This document shows, in pieces, positions 26,306-35,649 of a stretch of DNA of 64,000 nt. Each line of letters opens with the position of its first letter. Within the stretch, counting starts at the first letter, position 1. Source of the stretch: Stappia sediminis (GTDB lineage Bacteria; Pseudomonadota; Alphaproteobacteria; Rhizobiales; Stappiaceae); assembly GCF_009826895.1 (NCBI RefSeq), contig NZ_WUMV01000002.1, positions 186,001-250,000 of the forward strand, given 5' to 3'. Under the pieces are notes generated by a model, which ran no database searches, was not told where the DNA came from, and was given only the letters and a program-made list of their open reading frames with translations. Made by a program: the position numbers and the translations under genes.

Positions 26306-28620
26306 TTGCGTCGACCTTTCTTCTGGCGGCCTGGCGCCTTCGCGGAAGCGTTTCTGCTGCGGCCGCTTCGCACCGGCCGACGCTTGGGGGTGGGCCGTCC
26401 CTTCTGGTAACGGCCTTCGCTCAGGAGTTCAAACCGCAGCGCGCCGGCAAACGGCGCTGCCTCGACAAGGCGAACCTCGACATGGTCGCCCAATTGATAG
26501 GTTTCTCCCGTGGATCGGCCGATCATGGAATGTGACGTTTCGTCGTAGTGGTAATAATCCTCGCCGATCGTGGATGCGGGCACGAAACCGTCGGCCCCGG
26601 TATCTTCAAGGCGGACGAAGAGGCCGGATTTCACGACACCCGATATGCGGCCGTTGAAATTCGCGCCCACCTGATCCTTCATCCAGATGGCGATCAGACG
26701 GTCGATCGTTTCGCGTTCAGCCAGCATCGCGCGCCGTTCGGCGGCGGAGACTTCCGCGCCGATTGCCTCAAGCTTGCTCTCGATACCTTCGGGCAGGCCG
26801 TCATTGCCGAGGTCGAGCGCGCGAATGAGACCGCGATGGACGATCAGGTCCGCATAGCGGCGGATCGGTGAGGTGAAATGTGCATAGCGGCGCAGGTTGA
26901 GGCCGAAATGGCCGATATTCGCCGGCGCATATTCCGCCTGCGCCTGACTGCGCAGGATTACCTCGTTCACGAGCTGGTCGTTGGGGGTTCCCTTTACCTT
27001 CTTCAGGATGCCGTTGAAGACGGATGGGCGCAGGCCGCCGCGCTGCGCCAGCTTGATGTCGAGGGTGGCCAGGAAATCCTTCAGCGCCTCGAGCTTTTCA
27101 GGGCTCGATGCGTCGTGGATCCGGTAAAGGAGCGGTGTCTTCCGCTTTTCCAGCGTTTCGGCGGCGGCGACATTGGCCTGGATCATGAATTCCTCGATGA
27201 GCTTGTGCGCATCGAGGCGTTCGGGCACATAGATCGCTTCGACCATGCCTTTGCCGTCTAGTTTGATCTTGCGTTCCGGTAAATCGAGGTCGAGGGGTTC
27301 GCGGTCGTCGCGACCCTTCTTCAGAACCGCATAGGCTTCCCAAAGCGGCTTCAGGACGCCGTCCAGCAGCACTTCGGTCTTTTCGTCCGTCTGTCCGTCG
27401 ACCGCGGCTTGCGCCTGTACGTAGGAAAGCTTCGCTTGCGATCGCATGAGGATGCGGTGGAAGGTGTGAGATCGCTTCTTCCCGGCCTGGTCGAAGATCA
27501 TGCGTACGGCCATTGCCGGCCGGTCTTCCTGCTCGCGCAGCGAACAAAGGTCGTTCGAGATGCGTTCGGGCAGCATCGGGATGACACGGTCGGGGAAATA
27601 GACCGAGTTGCCGCGAATGTGCGCTTCCCTGTCAAGCGCGGAACCGGGCCGGACATAAGCTGCGACATCGGCAATGGCAACCGTGACGATATACCCGCCT
27701 TCGTTGTCGGGAGCATCGTCTGCGGCGGCGTGCACCGCATCGTCGTGGTCCTTGGCGTCCGGCGGGTCGATAGTCACAAGCGGCAGGTTGCGCCAGTCTT
27801 CGCGGCTGCCAGGCTTCGCCGGTTCGGCACCGTCCGCTTCCGCCAGAACGGCTGCGGGAAAATCATGCGGGATCGCGTGCGTATGAAGCGCGATTTCCGA
27901 GACCGCCATCTCGGAATTCATGGAGCCGATGCGCTTGGTAATGCGTGCAAGCGGCAGTCCGAAGCGGCTGGTGCGGGTAATCTGGACGGTTACGAGATCA
28001 CCGTCTTCCGCACCCTTCAGATCGGTGGTGTCGACCTCCAGTTCCTTCTGCTTGCGGTCCACGGGCTCAAGCCTTGCGCCGGCCAGCCCTGAATGGAGCC
28101 GCAGGATGCCGAGTACCGTTGTCTGGCGGCGCTCAAGCAGCTTGATGATGCGCGCTGCGTGCTTTGCTTCAAGGCCCGGGTCGACATCGGCAAGGCGAAC
28201 GAGCGCCTGGTCGCCGATGCCGCCGGCAGGGCCGGGCTTCTTGTGGCGTTCCGGCAGGATGAGGATCTTGGGTGGCTTGCCGTTTTCCTCTTCGTCCCAT
28301 TTCACCGGCTCACCGAGTAGTTCGCCGTCTGCGTCTCGCGCGACCAGATTGACCACTAGGACAGGCGGCAGATCGCCGGGCCGCATGAGCCGTTTCTGAC
28401 GCCTTTCCAGAACTCCTTCTTCCGCGAGATCGTTCAGCAGCCGTTTCAGAAATATGCGTTGACCGCCTTTGATCCCGAAATGCTTGGCGATCTCGCGTTT
28501 GCCGACCTTGCCGGGTTGCGAGGCGACGAAGGCAAGAACATCCTCGCGGCTCGGGAGTTCGTCGCCTCCCTTGTCGAGCTTCTTGCGTTTCTTCGCCTTG
28601 GCCGGTCCGCCGCGTGTCAA
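26302..28620 (-). CDS. rnr: Ribonuclease R
   Basis: The 772-residue 3'-5' exoribonuclease degrades structured RNA. The order is an N-terminal winged helix (REIAKHFGIKG), cold-shock domains, the RNB catalytic domain (TIDPPDAKDHDDAV with the metal-binding Asp cluster), an S1 domain near the end, and a Lys/Arg-rich tail. The start is a TTG at 28620 that overlaps the topA stop (TTGA), with GGAAG upstream. The weak start may set a low Rnr:TopA ratio by coupled translation. Confidence 0.95.
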   Translation of the reverse strand: MTRGGPAKAKKRKKLDKGGDELPSREDVLAFVASQPGKVGKREIAKHFGIKGGQRIFLKRLLNDLAEEGVLERRQKRLMRPGDLPPVLVVNLVARDADGELLGEPVKWDEEENGKPPKILILPERHKKPGPAGGIGDQALVRLADVDPGLEAKHAARIIKLLERRQTTVLGILRLHSGLAGARLEPVDRKQKELEVDTTDLKGAEDGDLVTVQITRTSRFGLPLARITKRIGSMNSEMAVSEIALHTHAIPHDFPAAVLAEADGAEPAKPGSREDWRNLPLVTIDPPDAKDHDDAVHAAADDAPDNEGGYIVTVAIADVAAYVRPGSALDREAHIRGNSVYFPDRVIPMLPERISNDLCSLREQEDRPAMAVRMIFDQAGKKRSHTFHRILMRSQAKLSYVQAQAAVDGQTDEKTEVLLDGVLKPLWEAYAVLKKGRDDREPLDLDLPERKIKLDGKGMVEAIYVPERLDAHKLIEEFMIQANVAAAETLEKRKTPLLYRIHDASSPEKLEALKDFLATLDIKLAQRGGLRPSVFNGILKKVKGTPNDQLVNEVILRSQAQAEYAPANIGHFGLNLRRYAHFTSPIRRYADLIVHRGLIRALDLGNDGLPEGIESKLEAIGAEVSAAERRAMLAERETIDRLIAIWMKDQVGANFNGRISGVVKSGLFVRLEDTGADGFVPASTIGEDYYHYDETSHSMIGRSTGETYQLGDHVEVRLVEAAPFAGALRFELLSEGRYQKGRPTPKRRPVRSGRSRNASAKAPGRQKKGRRK

Positions 28621-31277
28621 GATGCGTCTTCCGTGGCGCTCTCCGCCGTACTCTTTCGGGTCGATGTCTTCTTGGCCGTCGATTTCTTGGCTGGTGTCTT
28701 CTTCGAAGCGGCCTTCTTGGTCGTCTTGCCCTTGCCGCTCTTTTCGGCCTTGGCGTTGACGAGTTCGACGGCGCGTTCAAGCGTGATCGCTTGCGGATCG
28801 CTGTCCTTCGGCAGCGTCGCGTTCACCTTGCCCCATTTGGCGTAAGGCCCGTAGCGCCCGTCGTAGATGGCGATCGCGCCGCCGTCAGGATGTTCGCCAA
28901 GCTCTTTCAGGGGAGCTGCCGCCGCGCCGCGCCGCCCGCCGCCTTTGGCGCGTTTTTGCGCAAGCGCGTCGACCGCCCGGTTGATGCCGACGGAGAAGAC
29001 CTCTTCCGGGCTGTCGAGGTTGGCGTATGTCCCGTCATGCAGGACGAACGGGCCGTAGCGTCCGATGCCCGCGCTGATCATCTTTCCGTCTTCCGGGTGA
29101 GGGCCCACGTCGCGCGGCAGAGAGAGGAGCCTGAGCGCCTTTTCCAGATCCATCGCATCGGCCGACCAGCCGCGGGGCAAGGATGCTCTTGGCGGCTTTG
29201 CCCCTTCACCTCGCTGAACATATGGGCCGAAACGGCCACTGCGAAGCGTTATGTCCTCGCCCGTTTCCGGGTCTTGGCCGAGCAGGCGCGGCCCTTCGGC
29301 GGCCGCAGCCGCTTCGCCGTCCTGCCCGTTGGCGGAAAGCTGGCGGGTGTAGCTGCAGGGCGTGTCTGGATCGTTGTAGTTCGAGCAGCCGATGAACGCT
29401 CCGAAACGGCTGACCTTGAGGGAAAGCTGCCCCTTGCCGCAGGCGGGGCACACGCGTGGGTCGCTGCCGTCCTCGCGTTCGGGGAAGATGTGCGCGGCAA
29501 GCAACTCGTTCAGCGCATCGAGCACTTCGGAAACGCGCAGGTCCTTGATGTTGTCGACCGCGCCTGAAAATTCCCGCCAGAAGTCGCGCAAGACGTCTTT
29601 CCATTCCAGATCGCCGGCGGAAATGCGGTCGAGCTTTTCCTCAAGATCGGCTGTGAAGTCATACTCGACATATGTATCGAAGAAGCTTTCAAGGAAGGCG
29701 ATCACGAGCCGGCCCTTGTCCTGCGGGACGAGGCGCTTCTTGTCGAGTTCGACGTAATCGCGGTCGCGCAGCGTCTGCAGGGTGGACGCGTAGGTCGAAG
29801 GACGGCCGATGCCAAGCTCTTCCATCTTCTTGACGAGCGTCGCTTCCGTGTAGCGCGGCGGCGGTTCGGTGAAGTGCTGGTCGGATTCGATGAAGACGCC
29901 TTTTTCCGAAGCGCTTTTGGCGAGGGCCTCGTTCTCCTTTACCGGAGGCAGGCGTTTGGATTCCTCGTCTTCCTCGTCGTCCCGGCCTTCCTGGTAGAGT
30001 GCCAGGAACCCGTCGAAGCGCACGACGGAACCCGAAGCGCGAAGGTCCGCCTTTCGGCCGCCGGATGTGGCGAGGATATCGATCGTCGTGCGCTCCAGAA
30101 CGGCGGATTCCATCTGGCTCGCGATCGTGCGTTTCCAGACAAGCTCGTAAAGCCGTGCCTGATCGGGATCGAGGAACCGGGCGACATCCTTCGGTCGGCG
30201 CGAAAGGTCGGTCGGTCGGATCGCCTCGTGAGCTTCCTGCGCGTTCTTGGCCTTGGAGGAATAGTGCCTTGGCTTTTCAGGCACGTAATTGGCGCCATAG
30301 TCTTCGCCGATCACCCTGCGCGCACCCGCTATCGCTTCTCCCGCGATCTGCACGCCGTCGGTACGCATGTATGTGATAAGGCCGACCGTCTCACCCCCGA
30401 TATCGATCCCTTCGTAAAGCTTCTGGGCGACTTGCATCGTGCGCTGGGCGGAAAAGCCGCATTTGCGCGAAGCTTCCTGCTGCAGCGTGGATGTGGTGAA
30501 GGGTGCGTAGGGGTTGCGCTTCTGCGGCTTCGATTCAACCGAAGCAACCCGGAAACTGGCGTCTTCCAGCAGGTTTTTCAGGTCGTCCGCCTGCTGCTTC
30601 GAGGTTATATCCAGCCGCCCGAGCTTTTTCCCGTCAGCTCCGACAAGGCGCGCCTGCAGCGCGTCTCCGGCTTCGGTCTTCAGGTTCGCAAGGATCGACC
30701 AGTATTCCTGGCTGACGAATATCTCGATCTCGCGTTCGCGGTCGCAGACGAGGCGCAGCGCGACTGACTGGACGCGGCCGGCGGACCGGGCGCCGGGAAG
30801 CTTGCGCCAAAGCACGGGCGACAGTGTGAAACCGACAAGATAATCGAGCGCGCGGCGCGCTAGATAGGCATCGACCAGCGGGGCATCGATCGGTCGCGGA
30901 TGCTCCATAGCCTCCAGGATCGATTTCTTCGTGATCGCGTTGAAGACGACGCGCTCCACCGGCTTGTCCTTCAGCACCTTCTTGTTCTGCAGAACCTGCA
31001 ACACATGCCACGAGATCGCTTCGCCTTCGCGGTCGGGGTCCGTCGCGAGGATCAGGCGGTCGGCATCTTTCACGGCGCGTGCGATATCGTTGAGCCGCTT
31101 CTGGGATTTGGAATCCACATCCCACGTCATCTCGAAATCGTCATCGGGGCGAACCGAGCCGTCCTTCGCCGGCAAGTCGCGCACATGGCCGTAAGACGCC
31201 ATTACCTGATAGCCGGAGCCCAGGTACTTGTTGATTGTCTTGGCCTTGGCCGGGGATTCCACAATGACGATATTCAT
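28617..31277 (-). CDS. topA: DNA topoisomerase I
   Basis: This 886-residue type IA topoisomerase relaxes negative supercoils. It starts MNIVIVESPAKAKTI (TOPRIM fold) at ATG 31277. The active-site Tyr303 lies in LITYMRTDG. A Cys4-type zinc ribbon (CPACGKGQL...GCSNYNDPDTPC) and several topoisomerase C-terminal repeats (GRYGPYV-type) follow. The end is a Lys/Ala/Ser/Thr-rich tail of about 45 residues, typical of rhizobial TopA. It sits between dprA and rnr. Confidence 0.96.
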   Translation of the reverse strand: MNIVIVESPAKAKTINKYLGSGYQVMASYGHVRDLPAKDGSVRPDDDFEMTWDVDSKSQKRLNDIARAVKDADRLILATDPDREGEAISWHVLQVLQNKKVLKDKPVERVVFNAITKKSILEAMEHPRPIDAPLVDAYLARRALDYLVGFTLSPVLWRKLPGARSAGRVQSVALRLVCDREREIEIFVSQEYWSILANLKTEAGDALQARLVGADGKKLGRLDITSKQQADDLKNLLEDASFRVASVESKPQKRNPYAPFTTSTLQQEASRKCGFSAQRTMQVAQKLYEGIDIGGETVGLITYMRTDGVQIAGEAIAGARRVIGEDYGANYVPEKPRHYSSKAKNAQEAHEAIRPTDLSRRPKDVARFLDPDQARLYELVWKRTIASQMESAVLERTTIDILATSGGRKADLRASGSVVRFDGFLALYQEGRDDEEDEESKRLPPVKENEALAKSASEKGVFIESDQHFTEPPPRYTEATLVKKMEELGIGRPSTYASTLQTLRDRDYVELDKKRLVPQDKGRLVIAFLESFFDTYVEYDFTADLEEKLDRISAGDLEWKDVLRDFWREFSGAVDNIKDLRVSEVLDALNELLAAHIFPEREDGSDPRVCPACGKGQLSLKVSRFGAFIGCSNYNDPDTPCSYTRQLSANGQDGEAAAAAEGPRLLGQDPETGEDITLRSGRFGPYVQRGEGAKPPRASLPRGWSADAMDLEKALRLLSLPRDVGPHPEDGKMISAGIGRYGPFVLHDGTYANLDSPEEVFSVGINRAVDALAQKRAKGGGRRGAAAAPLKELGEHPDGGAIAIYDGRYGPYAKWGKVNATLPKDSDPQAITLERAVELVNAKAEKSGKGKTTKKAASKKTPAKKSTAKKTSTRKSTAESATEDAS

Positions 31278-31466
31278 CGATACCCAATCGCAAATGACGT
31301 GAGAGACGTGAGGCACTACTGAGCCGGTACGTCGAGGTCTGGCGTGACGATCACCAATCGGAAGTCGGCTGTCAAATGGCCCGTTCAGTGAACGCGGTCA
31401 AGGGCTTCTGCTGCCGACTTTTAGCCAAAGCAGATATAATGCCTTGGAAAATATAGGGAAACTTGG

Positions 31467-32615
31467 TCAGTTTCGCGCGTCGATGAGCGATATCTTGCCG
31501 CCGGAGTGCCGTTCCAGCCGGCCTGCTATTTCAAGTTCCAGGATCACGACGTTGATCGCGCGGGCCGGAAGGCCGGTGAATTGCGCGATTTCGTCAGCGT
31601 CGGCGGGGGTGGGGCCGAGCGCCGAAATGATGCGCCCGCGATCCGTATCGTCGAGCGGGCCGAATTCTTCCGAAGATGTTTCCTCGCTAAAGAAACCCAG
31701 TTGCGCCGGGCGGATGATGTTGCGCCCGTTGCCGAGGCTTTCGAGAATGTCTTCTGCCGTGCCGACAAGCGCGGCCCCCTCGCGGATAAGCCGGTTTCCG
31801 CCCTCCGAGCGCGGGTCGAGGGGGGAGCCGGGAACGACGAAGACCTCCCGATTCTGCTCCACCGCGAAGCGCGCGGTATGTAGCGAGCCGGATGCGCGAG
31901 CGGCCTCGATCAGGATGATCCCGCGCGAAAGTCCCGATATCAGGCGATTTCTGCGCGGGAAATCCCGCGCCCTCGGCCGCCAGCCGAGAGGCATTTCGCT
32001 GATCGCCGCTCCGCCAAGGTCGATGATGTTCGAAAGCAACGCCTCGTGTTGCGGAGGATAGAGCACGTTTATACCGCCCGCAAAGACCGCGATCGTGCCG
32101 GTTCTTAACGCGGCTTCATGCGCTGCCCCGTCAATCCCTCGCGCGAGGCCGGAGACCACCGTAAAACCCGCTTCGCCGAGGTCGCGGGCAATTTCTCCGG
32201 CGATCTTTCGTCCCGTGAGAGAAGCGTTGCGCGCGCCGACGATCGCGAGCATATCCTCATGCGCGAGCGCGCGAGGGTTGCCGCGAACCGAAAGAAGAGG
32301 CGGCGGGCCGTCGATATGCGCAAGATGGGCCGGATAGTCTTCCTCGCCAATCGCGATCAGGTGCCCACCCATCGCTTCAAGACGCTCGATCTCCTCGTCG
32401 ATATCTGCTGAGGAGGCGATGCGCACGCCCTTGCCGCCGCCGCGGCGGGAAAGCTCGGGCAGCATTTCCAGCGCTGCCTCCGCTGAGCCGTAGTGGCGCA
32501 TAAGGCGGTGAAAGGTGCTGGGGCCGACGTTTTCGGATCTGATGAGCCGCAGCCAGTCGCGCTTTTCGGCAAGCGTGGGCGGACGATGAACGATCCGGTC
32601 CGAAAGTTCCGTCAT
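31467..32615 (-). CDS. dprA: DNA-processing protein DprA
   Basis: The 382-residue protein has the DprA Rossmann core: [63 protein letters not shown] and [18 protein letters not shown]-terminal winged-helix domain covers about residues 320-382. DprA loads RecA on single-stranded DNA during transformation; the gene is also common in species with no known competence. The ATG at 32615 overlaps the plsY stop. Confidence 0.94.
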   Translation of the reverse strand: MTELSDRIVHRPPTLAEKRDWLRLIRSENVGPSTFHRLMRHYGSAEAALEMLPELSRRGGGKGVRIASSADIDEEIERLEAMGGHLIAIGEEDYPAHLAHIDGPPPLLSVRGNPRALAHEDMLAIVGARNASLTGRKIAGEIARDLGEAGFTVVSGLARGIDGAAHEAALRTGTIAVFAGGINVLYPPQHEALLSNIIDLGGAAISEMPLGWRPRARDFPRRNRLISGLSRGIILIEAARASGSLHTARFAVEQNREVFVVPGSPLDPRSEGGNRLIREGAALVGTAEDILESLGNGRNIIRPAQLGFFSEETSSEEFGPLDDTDRGRIISALGPTPADADEIAQFTGLPARAINVVILELEIAGRLERHSGGKISLIDARN

Positions 32616-33232
32616 CCCTTGGAGCCTATCCGGCTTTCGGTGCCCGAAAGAAGCCGTTTGATGTTGCCTGCATGCTTGATCCACAGCAGCACGGAAAGAA
32701 GAGCCATCAGTTCCGAAGCTTGTGGTTCGCGGAAATAGAATGCGAGCAGCAGCGGTGTTGCGAGGCTCGCCGTGAGCGCGGAAAGGGAGGAAAAGCGCGT
32801 GACGGCGGCAACTGCGATCCAGATGACGGCAAAGGCGATCGCCGCCTGCCAGTTAAGGGCGAGCAGGATGCCGAGGTAGGTCGCGACCCCCTTGCCGCCC
32901 TTGAACCTGAGCCAGACGGGGAAAAGGTGGCCCAGGAATGCGCCGAAACCCGCGGTGACCGCCATATCCGGTCCGTAATACCGGTAGGCGATTAGGTAGG
33001 CGGCCGTGCCCTTCAGCATGTCGCCGAGGAGGGTAAGCGCGGCAAGCCCCTTGTTGCCCGTGCGCAGCACGTTGGTTGTGCCGATGTTGCCTGAGCCGAT
33101 ATTGCGGATATCGCCGAGGCCTGCGAATTTCGTGAGAAGAAGGCCGAAGGGAATCGAGCCCAGCAGATAGCCGAAGACAAGTGCGGCAATGAAATACGGC
33201 CAGGAAAATGCCCAGCTGATCGGGTCCGGCAC
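32612..33232 (-). CDS. plsY: Glycerol-3-phosphate acyltransferase PlsY
   Basis: A 206-residue inner-membrane enzyme that transfers acyl groups from acyl-phosphate to glycerol-3-phosphate. The conserved loops are [27 protein letters not shown] and [18 protein letters not shown]. Start: GTG 33232, 7 bases after a strong GGAGG; the frame is open to 33262. Its stop overlaps the dprA start by 4 bases. Confidence 0.95.
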   Translation of the reverse strand: MPDPISWAFSWPYFIAALVFGYLLGSIPFGLLLTKFAGLGDIRNIGSGNIGTTNVLRTGNKGLAALTLLGDMLKGTAAYLIAYRYYGPDMAVTAGFGAFLGHLFPVWLRFKGGKGVATYLGILLALNWQAAIAFAVIWIAVAAVTRFSSLSALTASLATPLLLAFYFREPQASELMALLSVLLWIKHAGNIKRLLSGTESRIGSKG

Positions 33233-33258
33233 TTTGCATCCTCCGGTTGCGTTCGCTC

Positions 33259-34569
33259 TCAAGCGTAATTGTAGACGGTGCGCCCTGCAACAATCGTCAT
33301 CAGGACGTGGCCGGAAAAGCGTGCGTCCTCAAAGGGTGTGTTTTTGGACTTCGAGCGGATCTTCGTCTCGTCGAGGATCCAGGGCCGGTCGGGATCGAAT
33401 ACCGTGATATCGGCAGGCGCGCCGGGTCGAAGCGTTCCGGCGTCGATCCCAAGGCGCCTTGCCGGGTTGCAGGTCATGGCGGCCAGCAGCTTGAGCAAGG
33501 GCACGTCTTCGCTGTGGACAAGCCTGAGGCCAGCCGCAAGCAGCGTTTCAAGCCCGATCGCCCCATCCTCCGCTTCGGCGAAAGGGTGGCGTTTCGTTTC
33601 CACGTCCTGCGGGTCGTGGTTGGAGACGACGATGTCGATCGTGCCGTCGGCAAGGCTTCCAATCATCGCCTGCCTGTCGTCTTCCTCTCTCAATGGCGGC
33701 GCCATCTTGAAGAAGGTCCGATAGGGACCGATGTCGTTTTCGTTCAATGTCAGGTGATTGATCGAAACCGCCGCCGTCACGTCCAGGCCGGCACGCTTCG
33801 CCTGGCGGATCGCTTCGGCGCTGTCGCTGCAGGAGATCATCTGGGCGTGATACCTGCCCCTGGTCAGCGCGACGAGCCTTAAGTCCCGCTCCAGCATGAT
33901 GAACTCGGCCTCGCGCGGCGAGCCGGAAAGTCCTTTCCAGCTTGCGTTCAATCCTTCGTTCATCACGCCGTTGGCCGCAAGCTCCGGGTCTTCGGTGTGG
34001 TGGATGACGAGGGCTCCGAAATCGCGGGCATACGTTAGGAGACGGCGCATCGTCCGCGAGCTTGCGATAGAGCGGTGGCCGTTGGTGAAGGCGACCGCGC
34101 CCGCTTCGCCGAGCAGGCCGATTTCGCTCATTTCCTCGCCCTTGAGGCCTTTTGTAAGAGCTGCCATCGGCCGCACATTTACAAGTGCCGTGTCCCGGGC
34201 CCGGCGCAGAAGAAAATCCACAAGGGCTGGATCGTCGATCACCGGGTTGGTTTCCGGCAAGGTGACGATGGTGGTGACCCCGCCGGCCGCCGCGGCTTCG
34301 CTGGCACTTGCCAGCGTTTCGCGGTGTTCCGCCCCCGGTTCTCCCACGCTCACGCACATGTCGACGAGGCCGGGCGCGACGACCGCGCCCTTTACGTCGA
34401 TCACTTCGGCGCCTTCCGGCGGTGTGTCGGTGGATGCCTGCGGCCCGGCTGCAAGGATCTTTCCGTCCGCGACAAATACGGACCCCGCCTCGTCAAGATT
34501 GCGGGAAGGGTCCATCACGCGGGCATTGATCAGTGCGACTGGTCTTGCGCTGTCCGCCATTATCGTCAT
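33259..34569 (-). CDS. Dihydroorotase-like protein, probably catalytically inactive (PyrC')
   Basis: The 436-residue protein has the amidohydrolase fold of class I dihydroorotase, but its metal ligands are lost. The usual DxHxH is [10 protein letters not shown], and the usual SDHAPH near residue 325 is SNHDPQ. In Pseudomonas and relatives such a pseudo-dihydroorotase is needed to assemble aspartate transcarbamoylase. The pyrB gene directly upstream (7 bases between the pyrB stop and this start) fits that role. A true dihydroorotase should be encoded elsewhere. The start may be ATG 34569 or 34560. Confidence 0.88.
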   Translation of the reverse strand: MTIMADSARPVALINARVMDPSRNLDEAGSVFVADGKILAAGPQASTDTPPEGAEVIDVKGAVVAPGLVDMCVSVGEPGAEHRETLASASEAAAAGGVTTIVTLPETNPVIDDPALVDFLLRRARDTALVNVRPMAALTKGLKGEEMSEIGLLGEAGAVAFTNGHRSIASSRTMRRLLTYARDFGALVIHHTEDPELAANGVMNEGLNASWKGLSGSPREAEFIMLERDLRLVALTRGRYHAQMISCSDSAEAIRQAKRAGLDVTAAVSINHLTLNENDIGPYRTFFKMAPPLREEDDRQAMIGSLADGTIDIVVSNHDPQDVETKRHPFAEAEDGAIGLETLLAAGLRLVHSEDVPLLKLLAAMTCNPARRLGIDAGTLRPGAPADITVFDPDRPWILDETKIRSKSKNTPFEDARFSGHVLMTIVAGRTVYNYA

Positions 34570-34576
34570 CCCGTCG

Positions 34577-35545
34577 TCATTTGTTCGGCAGATGCTCTGC
34601 AAGAGCTTCAAGCGCGGCCATGCGCACGGCAACCCCCATTTCGACCTGCTCGCGGATGAGGCTTTGCGGCCCGTCGGCGATTTCCGGATCGATCTCCACG
34701 CCCCGGTTCATGGGACCTGGATGCATGACGAGCGCGTCCGGTTTGGCATAGCTGAGCTTTTCGCGGTCAAGACCCCAATAGCGGAAATACTCGCGCACCG
34801 AGGGCACGAACGAGCCTGCCATGCGTTCGCGCTGCAGGCGCAGCATCATGACGATATCCGCGTCCCGCAGGCCTTCCTTCATGGAGGAATGCACCTCGAC
34901 GCCCATTTTTTCGATTCCCGCCGGCAGGAGCGTGGACGGGGCGATGACCTTGACCCTGGCGCCGAGTGCATTCAGCAGGATGATGTTGGAGCGTGCGACC
35001 CGCGAATGCAGGATATCGCCGCAGATCGCAACGACGAGCCGCGCGATCTTGCCCTTGTGACGTCGCATGGTCAGCGCGTCGAGCAACGCCTGGGTCGGAT
35101 GCTCGTGCGGGCCGTCGCCGGCGTTGATGACGGAGCAGTCGATCTTGTTGGCCAGAAGCTCCACCGCGCCGGCCGCGTGGTGACGCACGACCAGGATATC
35201 CGGGTGCATGGCGTTGAGCGTCGCCGCTGTGTCGATCAGCGTCTCCCCCTTCTTTACCGAAGACGATGAGACCGACATGTTCATGACATCGGCGCCGAGC
35301 CGCTTGCCCGCGATTTCGAAGGACGATTGCGTTCTCGTGGATGCTTCGAAGAAGAGATTGATCTGGGTGCGCCCGCGCAGCACCGCTTTTTTCTTTTCCA
35401 CCTGCCGGCTGACTTCGATCGCCTCTTCGGCGCGATCCAACAGACCCAGTATTTCCTGCGGCTGAAGACCTTCAATGCCGAGGAGATGCCGGTGCGGGAA
35501 GGCGGGGTGGGGGCCGCCGCCACGGGATGTTTGGTTTGCGCTCAT
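34577..35545 (-). CDS. pyrB: Aspartate carbamoyltransferase catalytic subunit
   Basis: This 322-residue enzyme makes carbamoyl-aspartate in pyrimidine synthesis. It has the carbamoyl-phosphate site [31 protein letters not shown], and [11 protein letters not shown]. No regulatory PyrI gene is adjacent, consistent with the type that pairs with PyrC'. ATG 35545 is chosen (AAGAGG 9 bases upstream); 35554 and 35584 are in frame. Confidence 0.94.
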   Translation of the reverse strand: MSANQTSRGGGPHPAFPHRHLLGIEGLQPQEILGLLDRAEEAIEVSRQVEKKKAVLRGRTQINLFFEASTRTQSSFEIAGKRLGADVMNMSVSSSSVKKGETLIDTAATLNAMHPDILVVRHHAAGAVELLANKIDCSVINAGDGPHEHPTQALLDALTMRRHKGKIARLVVAICGDILHSRVARSNIILLNALGARVKVIAPSTLLPAGIEKMGVEVHSSMKEGLRDADIVMMLRLQRERMAGSFVPSVREYFRYWGLDREKLSYAKPDALVMHPGPMNRGVEIDPEIADGPQSLIREQVEMGVAVRMAALEALAEHLPNK

Positions 35546-35649
35546 TAAAGCCATCCTCTTAGGCCTTTGCGGGCGATAGGGCAAGACGTCGGCGCAATGC
35601 GTGCTAAGCTATTCGCAGGAATTGATAAGAGTCGGGAGCATAAGGCGAT

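Noticed and set aside
33896-35269. A long plus-strand frame opposite pyrC'/pyrB
   Set aside because: Spans the junction of two real genes on the other strand and lacks any recognisable motif.
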